This document shows positions 33,790 to 40,603 of a stretch of 64,000 bases of DNA, one piece after another. The notes under the pieces were generated by a model. The model was not told the DNA's origin. It saw nothing but the letters and a program-made list of their open reading frames with translations, and did no database searches. Position numbers and translations under genes: made by a program. Each line of letters starts with the position of its first letter. The first letter of the stretch is position 1. This DNA is from Sphingomonas astaxanthinifaciens DSM 22298 (GTDB taxonomy: Bacteria > Pseudomonadota > Alphaproteobacteria > Sphingomonadales > Sphingomonadaceae): NCBI RefSeq assembly GCF_000711715.1, contig NZ_JONN01000001.1, forward strand, positions 186,001 through 250,000, given 5' to 3'.

Positions 33790-34002
33790 ATGACCAACGA
33801 GAGCGAAGAGAAAGCCCCGCCGCCGGTCCTGTCGGCCGATCCCGCGCACGAGCTCGAGCAGAAACTGCGCCGCAATCCCGAGGACGGCGACGCCAAGATC
33901 GACGTCGGCAGCGATGAATCGATGGACGCCTCTGACCCGCCGGCGACCTCGCAGCCGGGCGAAGCCGACGAGCCCGTCCCCTCGTCGGGCTTTCCGGGCT
34001 AG
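33790..34002 (+). CDS. Small acidic, disordered protein
   Basis: A 70-residue, Asp/Glu/Pro/Ser-rich product (ESEEKAPPPVLSADPAHELEQKL and a PPATSQPGEADEPVPSSGFPG end) with no signal peptide, membrane segment or motif. AAAGGAA lies a few bases before the ATG. It probably is expressed, but function cannot be inferred. It stands alone between the kinase and a hypothetical gene. Confidence 0.55.
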   Translation: MTNESEEKAPPPVLSADPAHELEQKLRRNPEDGDAKIDVGSDESMDASDPPATSQPGEADEPVPSSGFPG

Positions 34003-34106
34003 GCCCACCCGATCGTCAAGGTGAGATGATAACGGCGTTGCACGATTGCGACAGCGCCGCGACTTCTGTGCCTTGCACCCGAAAGAACGTGCAATCGTCC
34101 CCGACA

Positions 34107-34126
34107 CCGGTTTCAATATGAACCGG
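34107..34126. promoter_or_regulatory. CCGGTT-N8-AACCGG inverted repeat
   Basis: A perfect 6-base inverted repeat about 80 bases before the start of the gene at 34203, with GGGGTTGGGGATTTGG next to it. It could be an operator for that gene. A second pair, ACGATTGC (34040-34047) and GCAATCGT (near 34091-34098), flanks it. Confidence 0.35.
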
Positions 34127-34202
34127 GGTTGGGGATTTGGTTAAGCGGTTGGAAACGCTTGATCATGCAAATTCCCGTCCTTGAGTACAAGGAGCTGGGA
34201 GC

Positions 34203-34754
34203 ATGACGACGCGTTCTTCGCAGCCTGCCGGTGGGGCGTTGCTGCTGAGCGAGATGAAAGAGTTTGCGGGCTTTCCGAAGTCGACGCAGCGCTACATCCG
34301 CCGCAGCCTCGACATCGCGTTCGGCCGCCGCGACGCGCTTGAATGCTGGGCGCGCGACGAAGGCGAGGCCGCCTCGATCCGGGCCCAGGGCCGGCTCTAC
34401 AAGCAGCTCGAGGCGCTCCGCCTGCAGGTGCCCGATGACAGCGGTCTCGACACGATCGACCCCTTCATGGGCCTGCTGATCACGGTTACCGCCTTCGATC
34501 TCGGCCAGGACCGGATTCCCAATTTCGCGGCTTATCGCTTCCTCTACGAGCGGCTGCTCGGCGCGGGCGCGCGGCCGTGGCTGCCGGCGGCCTTCTGCGC
34601 CGCCGCGGCGCTGCCGCACCTCCACCCGGACCGCCGCCGGCTGCTGCTGCAGTCGATCAGCGAAAGCGCGGCCACCGCGCCGGGCTGGTCGAACCGCGAG
34701 CCGGTGTTCTGGCCCGAGTGGGTCGAAAAGGTCGACCTCGCCGCCGCCGCTTGA
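34203..34754 (+). CDS. Hypothetical protein
   Basis: I do not recognise this 183-residue protein. It is soluble, helix-rich and has no signal peptide. Notable stretches are STQRYIRRSLDIAFGRRDALECWARDEGEAASI, GLLITVTAFDLGQDRIPNFAAYRF and LPHLHPDRRRLLLQSI. ATG at 34203 has GGAGC upstream. Its stop lies three bases from the stop of the convergent nucleotidase gene. Codon use matches the neighbours. Confidence 0.7.
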   Translation: MTTRSSQPAGGALLLSEMKEFAGFPKSTQRYIRRSLDIAFGRRDALECWARDEGEAASIRAQGRLYKQLEALRLQVPDDSGLDTIDPFMGLLITVTAFDLGQDRIPNFAAYRFLYERLLGAGARPWLPAAFCAAAALPHLHPDRRRLLLQSISESAATAPGWSNREPVFWPEWVEKVDLAAAA

Positions 34755-34757
34755 TTT

Positions 34758-35246
34758 TCAGGCGGGCGCTTTGACGCTCGGATAGATGTCGGCCAGCGCC
34801 GCTATGCTCGTTCGGGCATCGCGGTGGAGGATGTAGGTCCCGCCCGCCTCGATCCATGCCGCCATGTGCCGCTCGCTGTCGTCGACCAGCACGTCGGCGC
34901 CGGTCATGTGGCGATGTTTGTCGCGCGCCATGCAGGTGATGACCGGCACGCCGGGGAAATGCTCGCCGGCCCAGGCGACCTTCTGCGGCGCCGCCCAATT
35001 GCCGATGGGGAGGCCGGTCAAGATGGTGGGCCGCAGGTGCCGGACCGCCGCGAACAGTTCGTCGGCGTCCGCCATCTTTGGGAGGCGGGCGTAGAAGTCA
35101 CCCGCACGCGCCAGCCGCTTCCAGAACTCGCCTTTGCCATGCCGGGCCTCGAAGGCCCTGGCGTCCATTCCGAGCAGCTCGCGAACCCCGGCGTCGAAAT
35201 CGGCCAGAACGCCGTCGCAGTCGAGGAAGAGCCTGGGCAGGCTCAC
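34758..35246 (-). CDS. 5'(3')-deoxyribonucleotidase-like HAD hydrolase
   Basis: The 162-residue protein opens with the HAD nucleophile motif RLFLDCDGVLADFDAGV (Asp near 8 and 10), has TILTGLP (motif II) near 86, a Lys in PQKVAWAGEHFPGV, and DVLVDDSERHMAAW (motif IV). This is the NT5C/5'-nucleotidase C pattern, dephosphorylating deoxynucleoside monophosphates. The GTG start at 35246 overlaps the stop of the upstream gene (GTGA). Confidence 0.85.
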   Translation of the reverse strand: MSLPRLFLDCDGVLADFDAGVRELLGMDARAFEARHGKGEFWKRLARAGDFYARLPKMADADELFAAVRHLRPTILTGLPIGNWAAPQKVAWAGEHFPGVPVITCMARDKHRHMTGADVLVDDSERHMAAWIEAGGTYILHRDARTSIAALADIYPSVKAPA

Positions 35247-35599
35247 CGCAGCCGGGCCGGGGTCAGGCTGACCGGAACGGGATGGTCCCATTCCTTCCAG
35301 CCGCGCTCCTTCAGCACATCGTTGCTCTCCTTCGCCGAGCGCCCTTCTCCCAGCGACCAGGTGATGTGGAAGATCGAGCCGTCGGGCCGGTCGACGCTGC
35401 CGTCGATGCTGACCACCAACGCCTCCACGCCCTGGTCGTCGTCGGTCGAGCCAAGCACCGCCGCGCGCACCGCCGGCGGCGGGTCGCTTGCCCGGACGTC
35501 GAGCGTGACATGATGCGCGACGACGTGGTCGTAGCGGGGCGGATGGTCGCGAAGCAGCGCGTCGCGGTCCTTAGTGTCGAGCAGCCAGCCGTTGGTCAT
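35243..35599 (-). CDS. Small protein with two HxT motifs, possible 2H-phosphoesterase-like
   Basis: The 118-residue protein has two His-x-Thr motifs about 50 residues apart, AHHVTLDV (about 29-36) and FHITWSLGEG (about 80-89), the hallmark of 2H/LigT-like phosphoesterases acting on cyclic phosphates or RNA ends. It is shorter than typical LigT proteins. It sits between the Mur-ligase-like gene (12-base gap) and overlaps the nucleotidase gene by four bases, a plausible nucleotide-handling pair. The family call is inference. Confidence 0.6.
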   Translation of the reverse strand: MTNGWLLDTKDRDALLRDHPPRYDHVVAHHVTLDVRASDPPPAVRAAVLGSTDDDQGVEALVVSIDGSVDRPDGSIFHITWSLGEGRSAKESNDVLKERGWKEWDHPVPVSLTPARLR

Positions 35600-35610
35600 C
35601 CCACGATCAA

Positions 35611-37002
35611 TCAGCCGCGCTGCGCGAGGTTCCGAAGCAAGTCGGCGGCGAATTCGCTCAAGGTGTCGTCGCGCGCGCCGAGGATGGCGATGCGGTCGCC
35701 CGCGCGGGCCTCGGCGAGCAGGCGCTTGCCGATGTCGGCGCGGAGGGGGATGTGCTCGGCCTTGCCGCCGGCGTCGACGATCGCCCCGGCCAGCCAGTCG
35801 GAGCCGCGCGACCGGTCGACCGTACCGCCCTGGTAGACGGGGTCGGAAAGGATCAGCAGGTCGTCGGCGCGCAGCCCTTGCGCGAAGGTCGCACTCAGTT
35901 CCTCGCCCATCTTGGCGAGCGGGCCATAGCCGTGCGGCTGGAAGAAGATCAGCAGCCGGCCGGGGGCGGCGGTCAGGGTCGCCAGCGTGGCGGCGATCTT
36001 GTCGGGATTGTGGGCGAAGTCGTCGATGACGGTGACCCCGGCTTCGGTGCCGACGGTCTCGAGGCGGCGGCGCAGACCACTGAAGCCGGCCAGCGCCGTG
36101 GCGGCATCGGCGAGCGGAAGCCCGAGCGCGTGGGCCGCCGCGAGTGCACCCAGTGCGTTCGAGGCATTGTGTCGCCCGGGGAGGGCGAGCCGGACCTCGG
36201 CCCGCTCGTCGCCGGCGGTCACGGTGAAGGTCGAAGCGCCGGGCTCGAGCTGGAGGTCCGAACCCCTCACGTCCGCCGCCTCCGCGTCGAAGCCGTAGCC
36301 GATCGCGCCCGGCACCTCGCCGGCGATCGCGCGGCTCTCGGCATCGTCGAGATTGATGACTGCCTTGTCGGACGCGCGCAGGAAGTCGCCGAACAGTCGG
36401 CGCAGCTCGTCCATTTCCTTGTGGTCGAGGCTGACATTGTTGAGGAGCGCGATTTCCGGCCGGTAGAGCGCGATCGATCCGTCGCTCTCGTCCACCTCGC
36501 TGACGAACAACTGGGGATCGCCGACCAGGGCGCTGGCGAAGGGCGTCTCGGGTGAGACGAAATTCTTCATCACCGCGCCGTTCATCACGGTCGGGCGATG
36601 GCCGAGCGCGTGCAGGATCCAGCCGATCATGCCGGTCACGGTCGACTTGCCCGAGGTCCCGCCAACCGCGACGCTTCGGCCCGCCGCGTTGAGAAGCTGG
36701 CTGAGCAATTGGGGCCGGGTGAGGTGCGGCAGGCCGAGTTTGCGGGCGCGGACCACGTCGGGAATGGTCTCCTCGACCGCGGCCGAGGTGACGAGGGTGA
36801 GCCCCTCGCGCAGCCCGCTGCCGTCCTGCGGATGAAGCGCAATTCCCAGCGCGCGGAGGAAGCCGAACTTGGGCGCGAGGCGGCCGGCGTCGAGCGCGCG
36901 GTCGCTTCCCGCTACCTCGGCACCGCTCGCCCGGACGATGCAGGCCAGGGGCAGCATTCCGCTGCCGCCGATTCCGCAAAAGAAGAAGCTGGTCGGGGTC
37001 AT
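35611..37002 (-). CDS. Mur ligase family protein (MurC/Mpl-like) with unusual P loop
   Basis: The 463-residue protein has the three-domain Mur layout: N-terminal FFFCGIGGSGMLPLA (Rossmann loop), a central ATP site VGGTSGKSTVTGMIGW (about 105-120) where MurC and Mpl normally read GTHGKT, the SEVDESDGSIALYRPEIALLNNVSLDHKEM block, and a C-terminal FAHNPDKIAATL. Likely joins an amino acid or peptide to a UDP-muramoyl precursor, in recycling rather than de novo synthesis, because it faces an LD-carboxypeptidase gene. ATG at 37002. Confidence 0.75.
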   Translation of the reverse strand: MTPTSFFFCGIGGSGMLPLACIVRASGAEVAGSDRALDAGRLAPKFGFLRALGIALHPQDGSGLREGLTLVTSAAVEETIPDVVRARKLGLPHLTRPQLLSQLLNAAGRSVAVGGTSGKSTVTGMIGWILHALGHRPTVMNGAVMKNFVSPETPFASALVGDPQLFVSEVDESDGSIALYRPEIALLNNVSLDHKEMDELRRLFGDFLRASDKAVINLDDAESRAIAGEVPGAIGYGFDAEAADVRGSDLQLEPGASTFTVTAGDERAEVRLALPGRHNASNALGALAAAHALGLPLADAATALAGFSGLRRRLETVGTEAGVTVIDDFAHNPDKIAATLATLTAAPGRLLIFFQPHGYGPLAKMGEELSATFAQGLRADDLLILSDPVYQGGTVDRSRGSDWLAGAIVDAGGKAEHIPLRADIGKRLLAEARAGDRIAILGARDDTLSEFAADLLRNLAQRG

Positions 37003-37049
37003 GCTGCTCGCCCTATTGAGGGCGACGACAAGAGGCAATCGGAGGGGCG

Positions 37050-37856
37050 ATGAGGATTGCGGTGGTAGCGCCGAGCTGCCCGCTCAAGCGCGACGCGGCG
37101 ACACGGGTGGAGGAACTGGCGGCGGCGGCGGGGGTGACGCTGGTGGTGCATCCGCAATGCTTTCTCGAGGATGGCCATTTCGCCGGACCCGACGCAGACC
37201 GGCTCGCTGCCCTGCGCGAGGTCATGGCCGACCCCGGCATCGACGCCGTGTGGTTCGCAAGGGGCGGCTATGGCTCCAACCGTATTGCGGTGGCGGCGGC
37301 AAATGACCTCCCCGCTGCCGCAAGAGCCAAGACCTATCTCGGCTACAGCGACGGCGGGTTTTTGCTGGCCGCGCTTCACAAGGCGGGCTTGCGGGTCGCC
37401 CATGGGCCGATGGTGCAGGACGTCGCCCGGGAGGGCGGCGAAGCGGCAGTGCGCCGCGCGCTGGCATGGCTCGCGTCCGGCGACCGGGAAGCGCTCGAGC
37501 CCGGCCTCGACGGGCCGGCCATGGCCTTCAACCTCGTCGTCCTGTCGAGCCTGATGGGAACGCCGCTCGAACCCGACTTCAACGGGGCCGAGCTGCTGAT
37601 CGAGGAAGTCGACGAGGAACTCTACCGGATCGACCGTTTCCTCTTCCACGTTTCTTCGCAGCCGGGCTTCGCCGCGGTCCGCCAGCTGCGCCTCGGACGA
37701 TGCCTGGTCCGGGACAATGACCGGCCCTTCGGTATCGAACTGGAAGCCGTCGCGCGGCACTGGTGCGAGCGCGCGGGGGTGCGATACGCGGGCCGCGCCG
37801 ACATCGGTCACGATAGCCTTAACAGGATTGTGCCGTTTCCTTCGCGCAACGCTTGA
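37050..37856 (+). CDS. LD-carboxypeptidase (peptidase S66 family)
   Basis: Removes the terminal D-Ala from tetrapeptides in cytoplasmic peptidoglycan recycling. The 268-residue protein starts RIAVVAPSCPL, has ARGGYGSNRI, the nucleophile Ser in LGYSDGGFLLAALHKAGL (about 96), and a C-terminal domain with LIEEVDEELYRIDRFLFH holding the catalytic Glu, and a HDSLNRIVPF end with the His. It diverges from a Mur ligase-like gene 47 bases away. GGAGGGG precedes the ATG. Confidence 0.88.
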   Translation: MRIAVVAPSCPLKRDAATRVEELAAAAGVTLVVHPQCFLEDGHFAGPDADRLAALREVMADPGIDAVWFARGGYGSNRIAVAAANDLPAAARAKTYLGYSDGGFLLAALHKAGLRVAHGPMVQDVAREGGEAAVRRALAWLASGDREALEPGLDGPAMAFNLVVLSSLMGTPLEPDFNGAELLIEEVDEELYRIDRFLFHVSSQPGFAAVRQLRLGRCLVRDNDRPFGIELEAVARHWCERAGVRYAGRADIGHDSLNRIVPFPSRNA

Positions 37857-37934
37857 TTGTCTCTCTCTTGAGATACTCTTGCAGAGCCCCTCGCTTTGCG
37901 CTCTATCTCCTTCGCGAAACAACAGGAGGGCCAC

Positions 37935-38210
37935 ATGGCAAAGGAATCGAGCGGGACTGGGCGTAAGGCAGGGGGCGGTCTTGCGCGTCCGGTGACTCCG
38001 TCGCCGGATCTGGCTGAGATCGTCGGCAAGGACCCGCTTCCGCGCAGCGAAGTCGTCTCGAAGGTGTGGGATCACATCCGCAAGAACAACCTTCAGAATC
38101 CGCAGAATAAGCGGGAAATCGTCGCCGACGACAAGCTGAAGAAGATCTTCGGCAAGGACCGCTGCACCATGTTCGAGATGAACAAGCACCTGTCCAAGCA
38201 TCTTTCGTAA
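37935..38210 (+). CDS. Stand-alone SWIB/MDM2 domain protein
   Basis: The 91-residue protein is one SWIB domain after a 20-residue basic leader: SPDLAEIVGKDPLPRSEVVSKVWDHIRKNNLQNPQNKREIVADDKLKKIFGKD and TMFEMNKHLSKHL. The spacing is as in eukaryotic SWI/SNF and MDM2 domains; in bacteria, single SWIB proteins are known in Chlamydia and many alphaproteobacteria, with a suggested nucleoid role. CAGGAGGG is a strong ribosome site. A terminator follows 26 bases downstream. Confidence 0.92.
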   Translation: MAKESSGTGRKAGGGLARPVTPSPDLAEIVGKDPLPRSEVVSKVWDHIRKNNLQNPQNKREIVADDKLKKIFGKDRCTMFEMNKHLSKHLS

Positions 38211-38236
38211 GCGCTGTTCTCAGCGCTTCGCGGAAA

Positions 38237-38268
38237 AGGGCTCGCCGGTCGCGGCGGGCCCTTTTTTT
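38237..38268 (+). terminator. Intrinsic terminator of the SWIB gene
   Basis: AGGGCTCGCCG pairs with CGGCGGGCCCT (one G-U) around GTCG, followed by seven T. Confidence 0.9.
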
Positions 38269-38298
38269 GCGTGTCCCGAGGGCGACTCGGGCGTCCGC

Positions 38299-39006
38299 TC
38301 AGCGGCAGGCCCGCCAACCGCCGACGCCGCGATCGGCGGTGTCGAGGTGCAGATGGTCGCGGTGCGCCGCATTGTAGTCGGGCGAGAGGACCGTGGTGAA
38401 GGCGCTGCAGGCTGCGTCGCGGGCACTCCGCAGGAAGGCGCCGCGGGGCCCCTGGTCGGGCCAGTCGCGTAAGACCGAGACGGTTCGCCCGTCGGCCAGC
38501 GCGAACCCGAGGATATCGACCGCGTCGGCGGTCGCATGCTCGCTCCACGACCCCTGATCGCGGCCGTAGAGGCGCCGGCAGGAGAAACTTCCGGCGTGGA
38601 TCAACCGCGTCACGCGGGTGCCGAGCCGGGCGCGGGCCTCGACCTGCAACTGGCGCTCCCACACCGACATGGCCGCAGCGACCGGGCAGCTGGTCACGAG
38701 CCCTTCCGGCGAGGCCGCGGCATCGAGCGCGACGAGCGTGCCGTCGCGATAGCCGCAGTCGGCGCCCGCGATCCGGTCGGGCGCGGGGCGGCTGCGATTG
38801 CCGGCCGCCGCCAGCAGCGCCCGGCAGCGCGGGGCATCGCTCCCCAGGTCGGCGATCCGGGCGGCGGTGAAGCGGCCGGGCGATGCCGCGAGATCGAGCT
38901 CGGTCCACGGAAGGTCCTGCCGGTGGCGCTGCATCCAGGCAGCGATCTCGATGGCCGCCACGGCGAGGAACGTCAGGAGCAGGAACAGGCGAAGGGCGAA
39001 GGTCAT
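38299..39006 (-). CDS. Extensin-like (Extensin_C) family protein
   Basis: The 235-residue protein begins with a signal anchor (LRLFLLLTFLAVAAIEIAAW) and carries the Extensin_C domain: RCRALL, DCGYRDGTLVAL, TSCPVAAAMSVWERQLQ (about 105-121), and HAGSFSCRRLYGR, HATADAVDILGFAL, AAHRDHLHLDTADRG with conserved cysteines. The His/Asp pattern resembles D-Ala-D-Ala-type metallopeptidases (HxxxxxxD and HxH), so a cell-wall role is likely. It is convergent with the SWIB gene. Confidence 0.85.
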   Translation of the reverse strand: MTFALRLFLLLTFLAVAAIEIAAWMQRHRQDLPWTELDLAASPGRFTAARIADLGSDAPRCRALLAAAGNRSRPAPDRIAGADCGYRDGTLVALDAAASPEGLVTSCPVAAAMSVWERQLQVEARARLGTRVTRLIHAGSFSCRRLYGRDQGSWSEHATADAVDILGFALADGRTVSVLRDWPDQGPRGAFLRSARDAACSAFTTVLSPDYNAAHRDHLHLDTADRGVGGWRACR

Positions 39007-39032
39007 CGCCGCCTAACGCCGACCGGCGCGAT

Positions 39033-39680
39033 TCAGGCGCGAAGCGCGATGTCGAGCCGCTCGCGGGTGACGGGATAGCCAAGATGGCCGGGGATGGTCA
39101 GCCAGCGCTCGCCATCCGCTTCCTCGATCCAGGGACTGATGATCTCGACCGGATGCGCTTCGGCATGGGCGCGGGCCTCGGCGAAGGAGCTGAACTGGGC
39201 CAGCCGCTCGAGATTGCGGATGGTGGGGAAGATCGCCCGCGCGTCGCCGGTCGCGATCGCTTCGAGCATGGCGGCGGCAGTCACCCACAGCGCCCGCTCG
39301 CATTCGCCCGGCTGGGGCACGAGCGGTCCGGCGTCGGCTGGCGCGGGGGCGAGGAAGAAGAAGGTGTCGAAGCGCCGGTGGCTGACATTGTCGGGCCGCC
39401 AGCGCGCGAAGGAAACGAGCTCGTCGAGCCGGATCGAGAGCCCGGTCTCCTCGGCCGTCTCGCGGACGGCGGCGCGGGCCGCGGCATGGAGGAGTTCGTC
39501 CGCGCCCTCCCAGTCGGCGGTGTCGATGCGTCCGCCCGGGAAGACCATCGCGCCGCCGGCGAAGGCCATGGTGGTGGGCCGCTCGACCATCAGAAGTTCG
39601 GGCGCGGCGCCCCCGGTCTCGCGCATCACCACCAGGGTGGCGGCTGGAATGGCCTCGTTGTCCGACATGGCGAGAGACAT
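39033..39680 (-). CDS. Nudix hydrolase, NUDT19/RP2-like
   Basis: The 215-residue protein has PELLMVERPTTMAFAGGAMVFPGGRID followed by the Nudix helix AARAAVRETAEETGLSI (about 76-92), a layout with a longer gap between GG and RExxEE typical of the coenzyme A-type NUDT19 group. A His/Arg patch near 107 (DNVSHRRFDTFFFLA) follows. ATG at 39680 has AGAGAAC upstream; the ATG at 39668 is possible. Substrate unknown. Confidence 0.85.
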   Translation of the reverse strand: MSLAMSDNEAIPAATLVVMRETGGAAPELLMVERPTTMAFAGGAMVFPGGRIDTADWEGADELLHAAARAAVRETAEETGLSIRLDELVSFARWRPDNVSHRRFDTFFFLAPAPADAGPLVPQPGECERALWVTAAAMLEAIATGDARAIFPTIRNLERLAQFSSFAEARAHAEAHPVEIISPWIEEADGERWLTIPGHLGYPVTRERLDIALRA

Positions 39681-39692
39681 GTGCGCGCGTTC

Positions 39693-39733
39693 TCTAAAAG
39701 AAAAGGCCGGCGCCCGCGAGGAGCACCGGCCTT
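39693..39733 (-). terminator. Intrinsic terminator of the lipoprotein gene
   Basis: On the minus strand AAGGCCGG (39733-39726) pairs with CCGGCCTT (39710-39703), followed by TTCTTTTAGAG. It ends the lipoprotein transcript before the Nudix start. Confidence 0.8.
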
Positions 39734-39758
39734 TCCGCAAAGCCAATGAAGGCTTGGC

Positions 39759-40049
39759 TTACATCGCGTTGACGGCAGCGGCCGCTTCGGCGCCATTCTG
39801 CGCGTTGACGTCGGCGTCGTCGATCGCGTCTTCCTTGCGGTCGCCCTCGGCCTTGAGCGCATCGGCCTGGTTCTGCAGCGAGTCCGCTTCGGCGGCGTTG
39901 CCGGTGTTGGCGGCAGCGGCCTCGAGGTTCTCGGCGGCGTTCTCGTAATTCTCCTGGACGTTCTCGCCGAGCGAGTCGTCACCCTTGCCACCACAGGCGG
40001 CCAGAGCGAGGGCGGCGGCGCCAACGAGCGCGAAGCTGATCTTCTTCAT
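39759..40049 (-). CDS. Small acidic lipoprotein
   Basis: The 96-residue protein has a signal peptide with lipobox LAAC (Cys 19), followed by an acidic, Asn/Ala-rich, helical part with heptad-like spacing (NYENAAENLEAAAANTGNAAEADSLQNQADALKAEGDR). It should be lipid-anchored in the outer or inner membrane, and its helices suggest a coiled-coil or spacer. AGGGGAGA precedes the ATG. No named family. Confidence 0.75.
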   Translation of the reverse strand: MKKISFALVGAAALALAACGGKGDDSLGENVQENYENAAENLEAAAANTGNAAEADSLQNQADALKAEGDRKEDAIDDADVNAQNGAEAAAAVNAM

Positions 40050-40144
40050 AATCTATCTCCCCTTATGGTTATGAGACGCGGTTCTTCTATCCGCTTGGAG
40101 GCGCCAAACGCCAGTAGGATCCTTTCGGTTCCGTCACGCCAAGC

Positions 40145-40173
40145 TTGGAAAAACGCTCCGCTTCACCTACATA
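40145..40173 (+). promoter_or_regulatory. Candidate sigma70-type promoter of ssrA
   Basis: TTGGAA (40145-40150), 17 bases, TACATA (40168-40173). A start near 40180 lies at the expected beginning of the permuted tmRNA precursor. Confidence 0.5.
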
Positions 40174-40179
40174 AGGGAC

Positions 40180-40516
40180 GTCGGGCAACCGACTATGCTG
40201 GTAGAGTGTGGGTTGAAATAAGCACTTCGGACCCGGGGGGCAGTACCCCGGCGCCTCCACCAGCAGCGGCGTGATAGGGACTGAGCGGGGACCCGGGTAC
40301 ACGCCGTTGCTGATGGGGGCGAAACAGGATCGACGGGTGTGGTAAAGGATCTACTGCCAGCGGGCTTGGACAGGCCCTAAAACCGTCATTCTCACAAGTG
40401 CCAACGATAACGAGGCGCTCGCGATTGCTGCGTAACTGACGGCCTAACGGTCAGAAGTTACAAAGCTTAAGCGCGGTTGGACCGAACCGGGCAACAGAAT
40501 CGGATTCCAGCGGTAC
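40180..40516 (+). ncRNA. ssrA: tmRNA, circularly permuted two-piece (alphaproteobacterial) form
   Basis: Rescues stalled ribosomes and tags the peptide. The acceptor piece comes first and ends CGCCTCC-A-CCA at 40262. The coding piece starts GGGGGCG at 40315, complementary to that acceptor arm. The intervening segment 40263-40314 folds as a hairpin (GCAGCGGCGTG against CACGCCGTTGC), as expected for a processed spacer. The tag reading frame 40400-40435 gives ANDNEALAIAA then stop. The 5' end (about 40180) and 3' end (before the terminator) are estimates. Confidence 0.9.
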
Positions 40517-40556
40517 GGGAGGCACCGGGCAACAGAAGCCTCCCACTTTCCTTCTT
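40517..40556 (+). terminator. Intrinsic terminator of ssrA
   Basis: GGGAGGC (40517-40523) pairs with GCCTCCC (40538-40544), followed by ACTTTCCTTCTT. Confidence 0.75.
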
Positions 40557-40603
40557 GTCCGCGGCGTGTCAGCTTCCGGCCCTCATTCGAGGGGGTCCGA
40601 ACC

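Noticed and set aside
35243..36979. Long minus-strand frame of 578 residues including the 118-residue gene
   Set aside because: The upstream part is antisense-frame reading through the Mur-ligase-like gene on the same strand in another frame; only the last 118 residues have protein-like content.
40087..40302. Short minus-strand open frame across ssrA
   Set aside because: The region is explained by the tmRNA acceptor piece and promoter.
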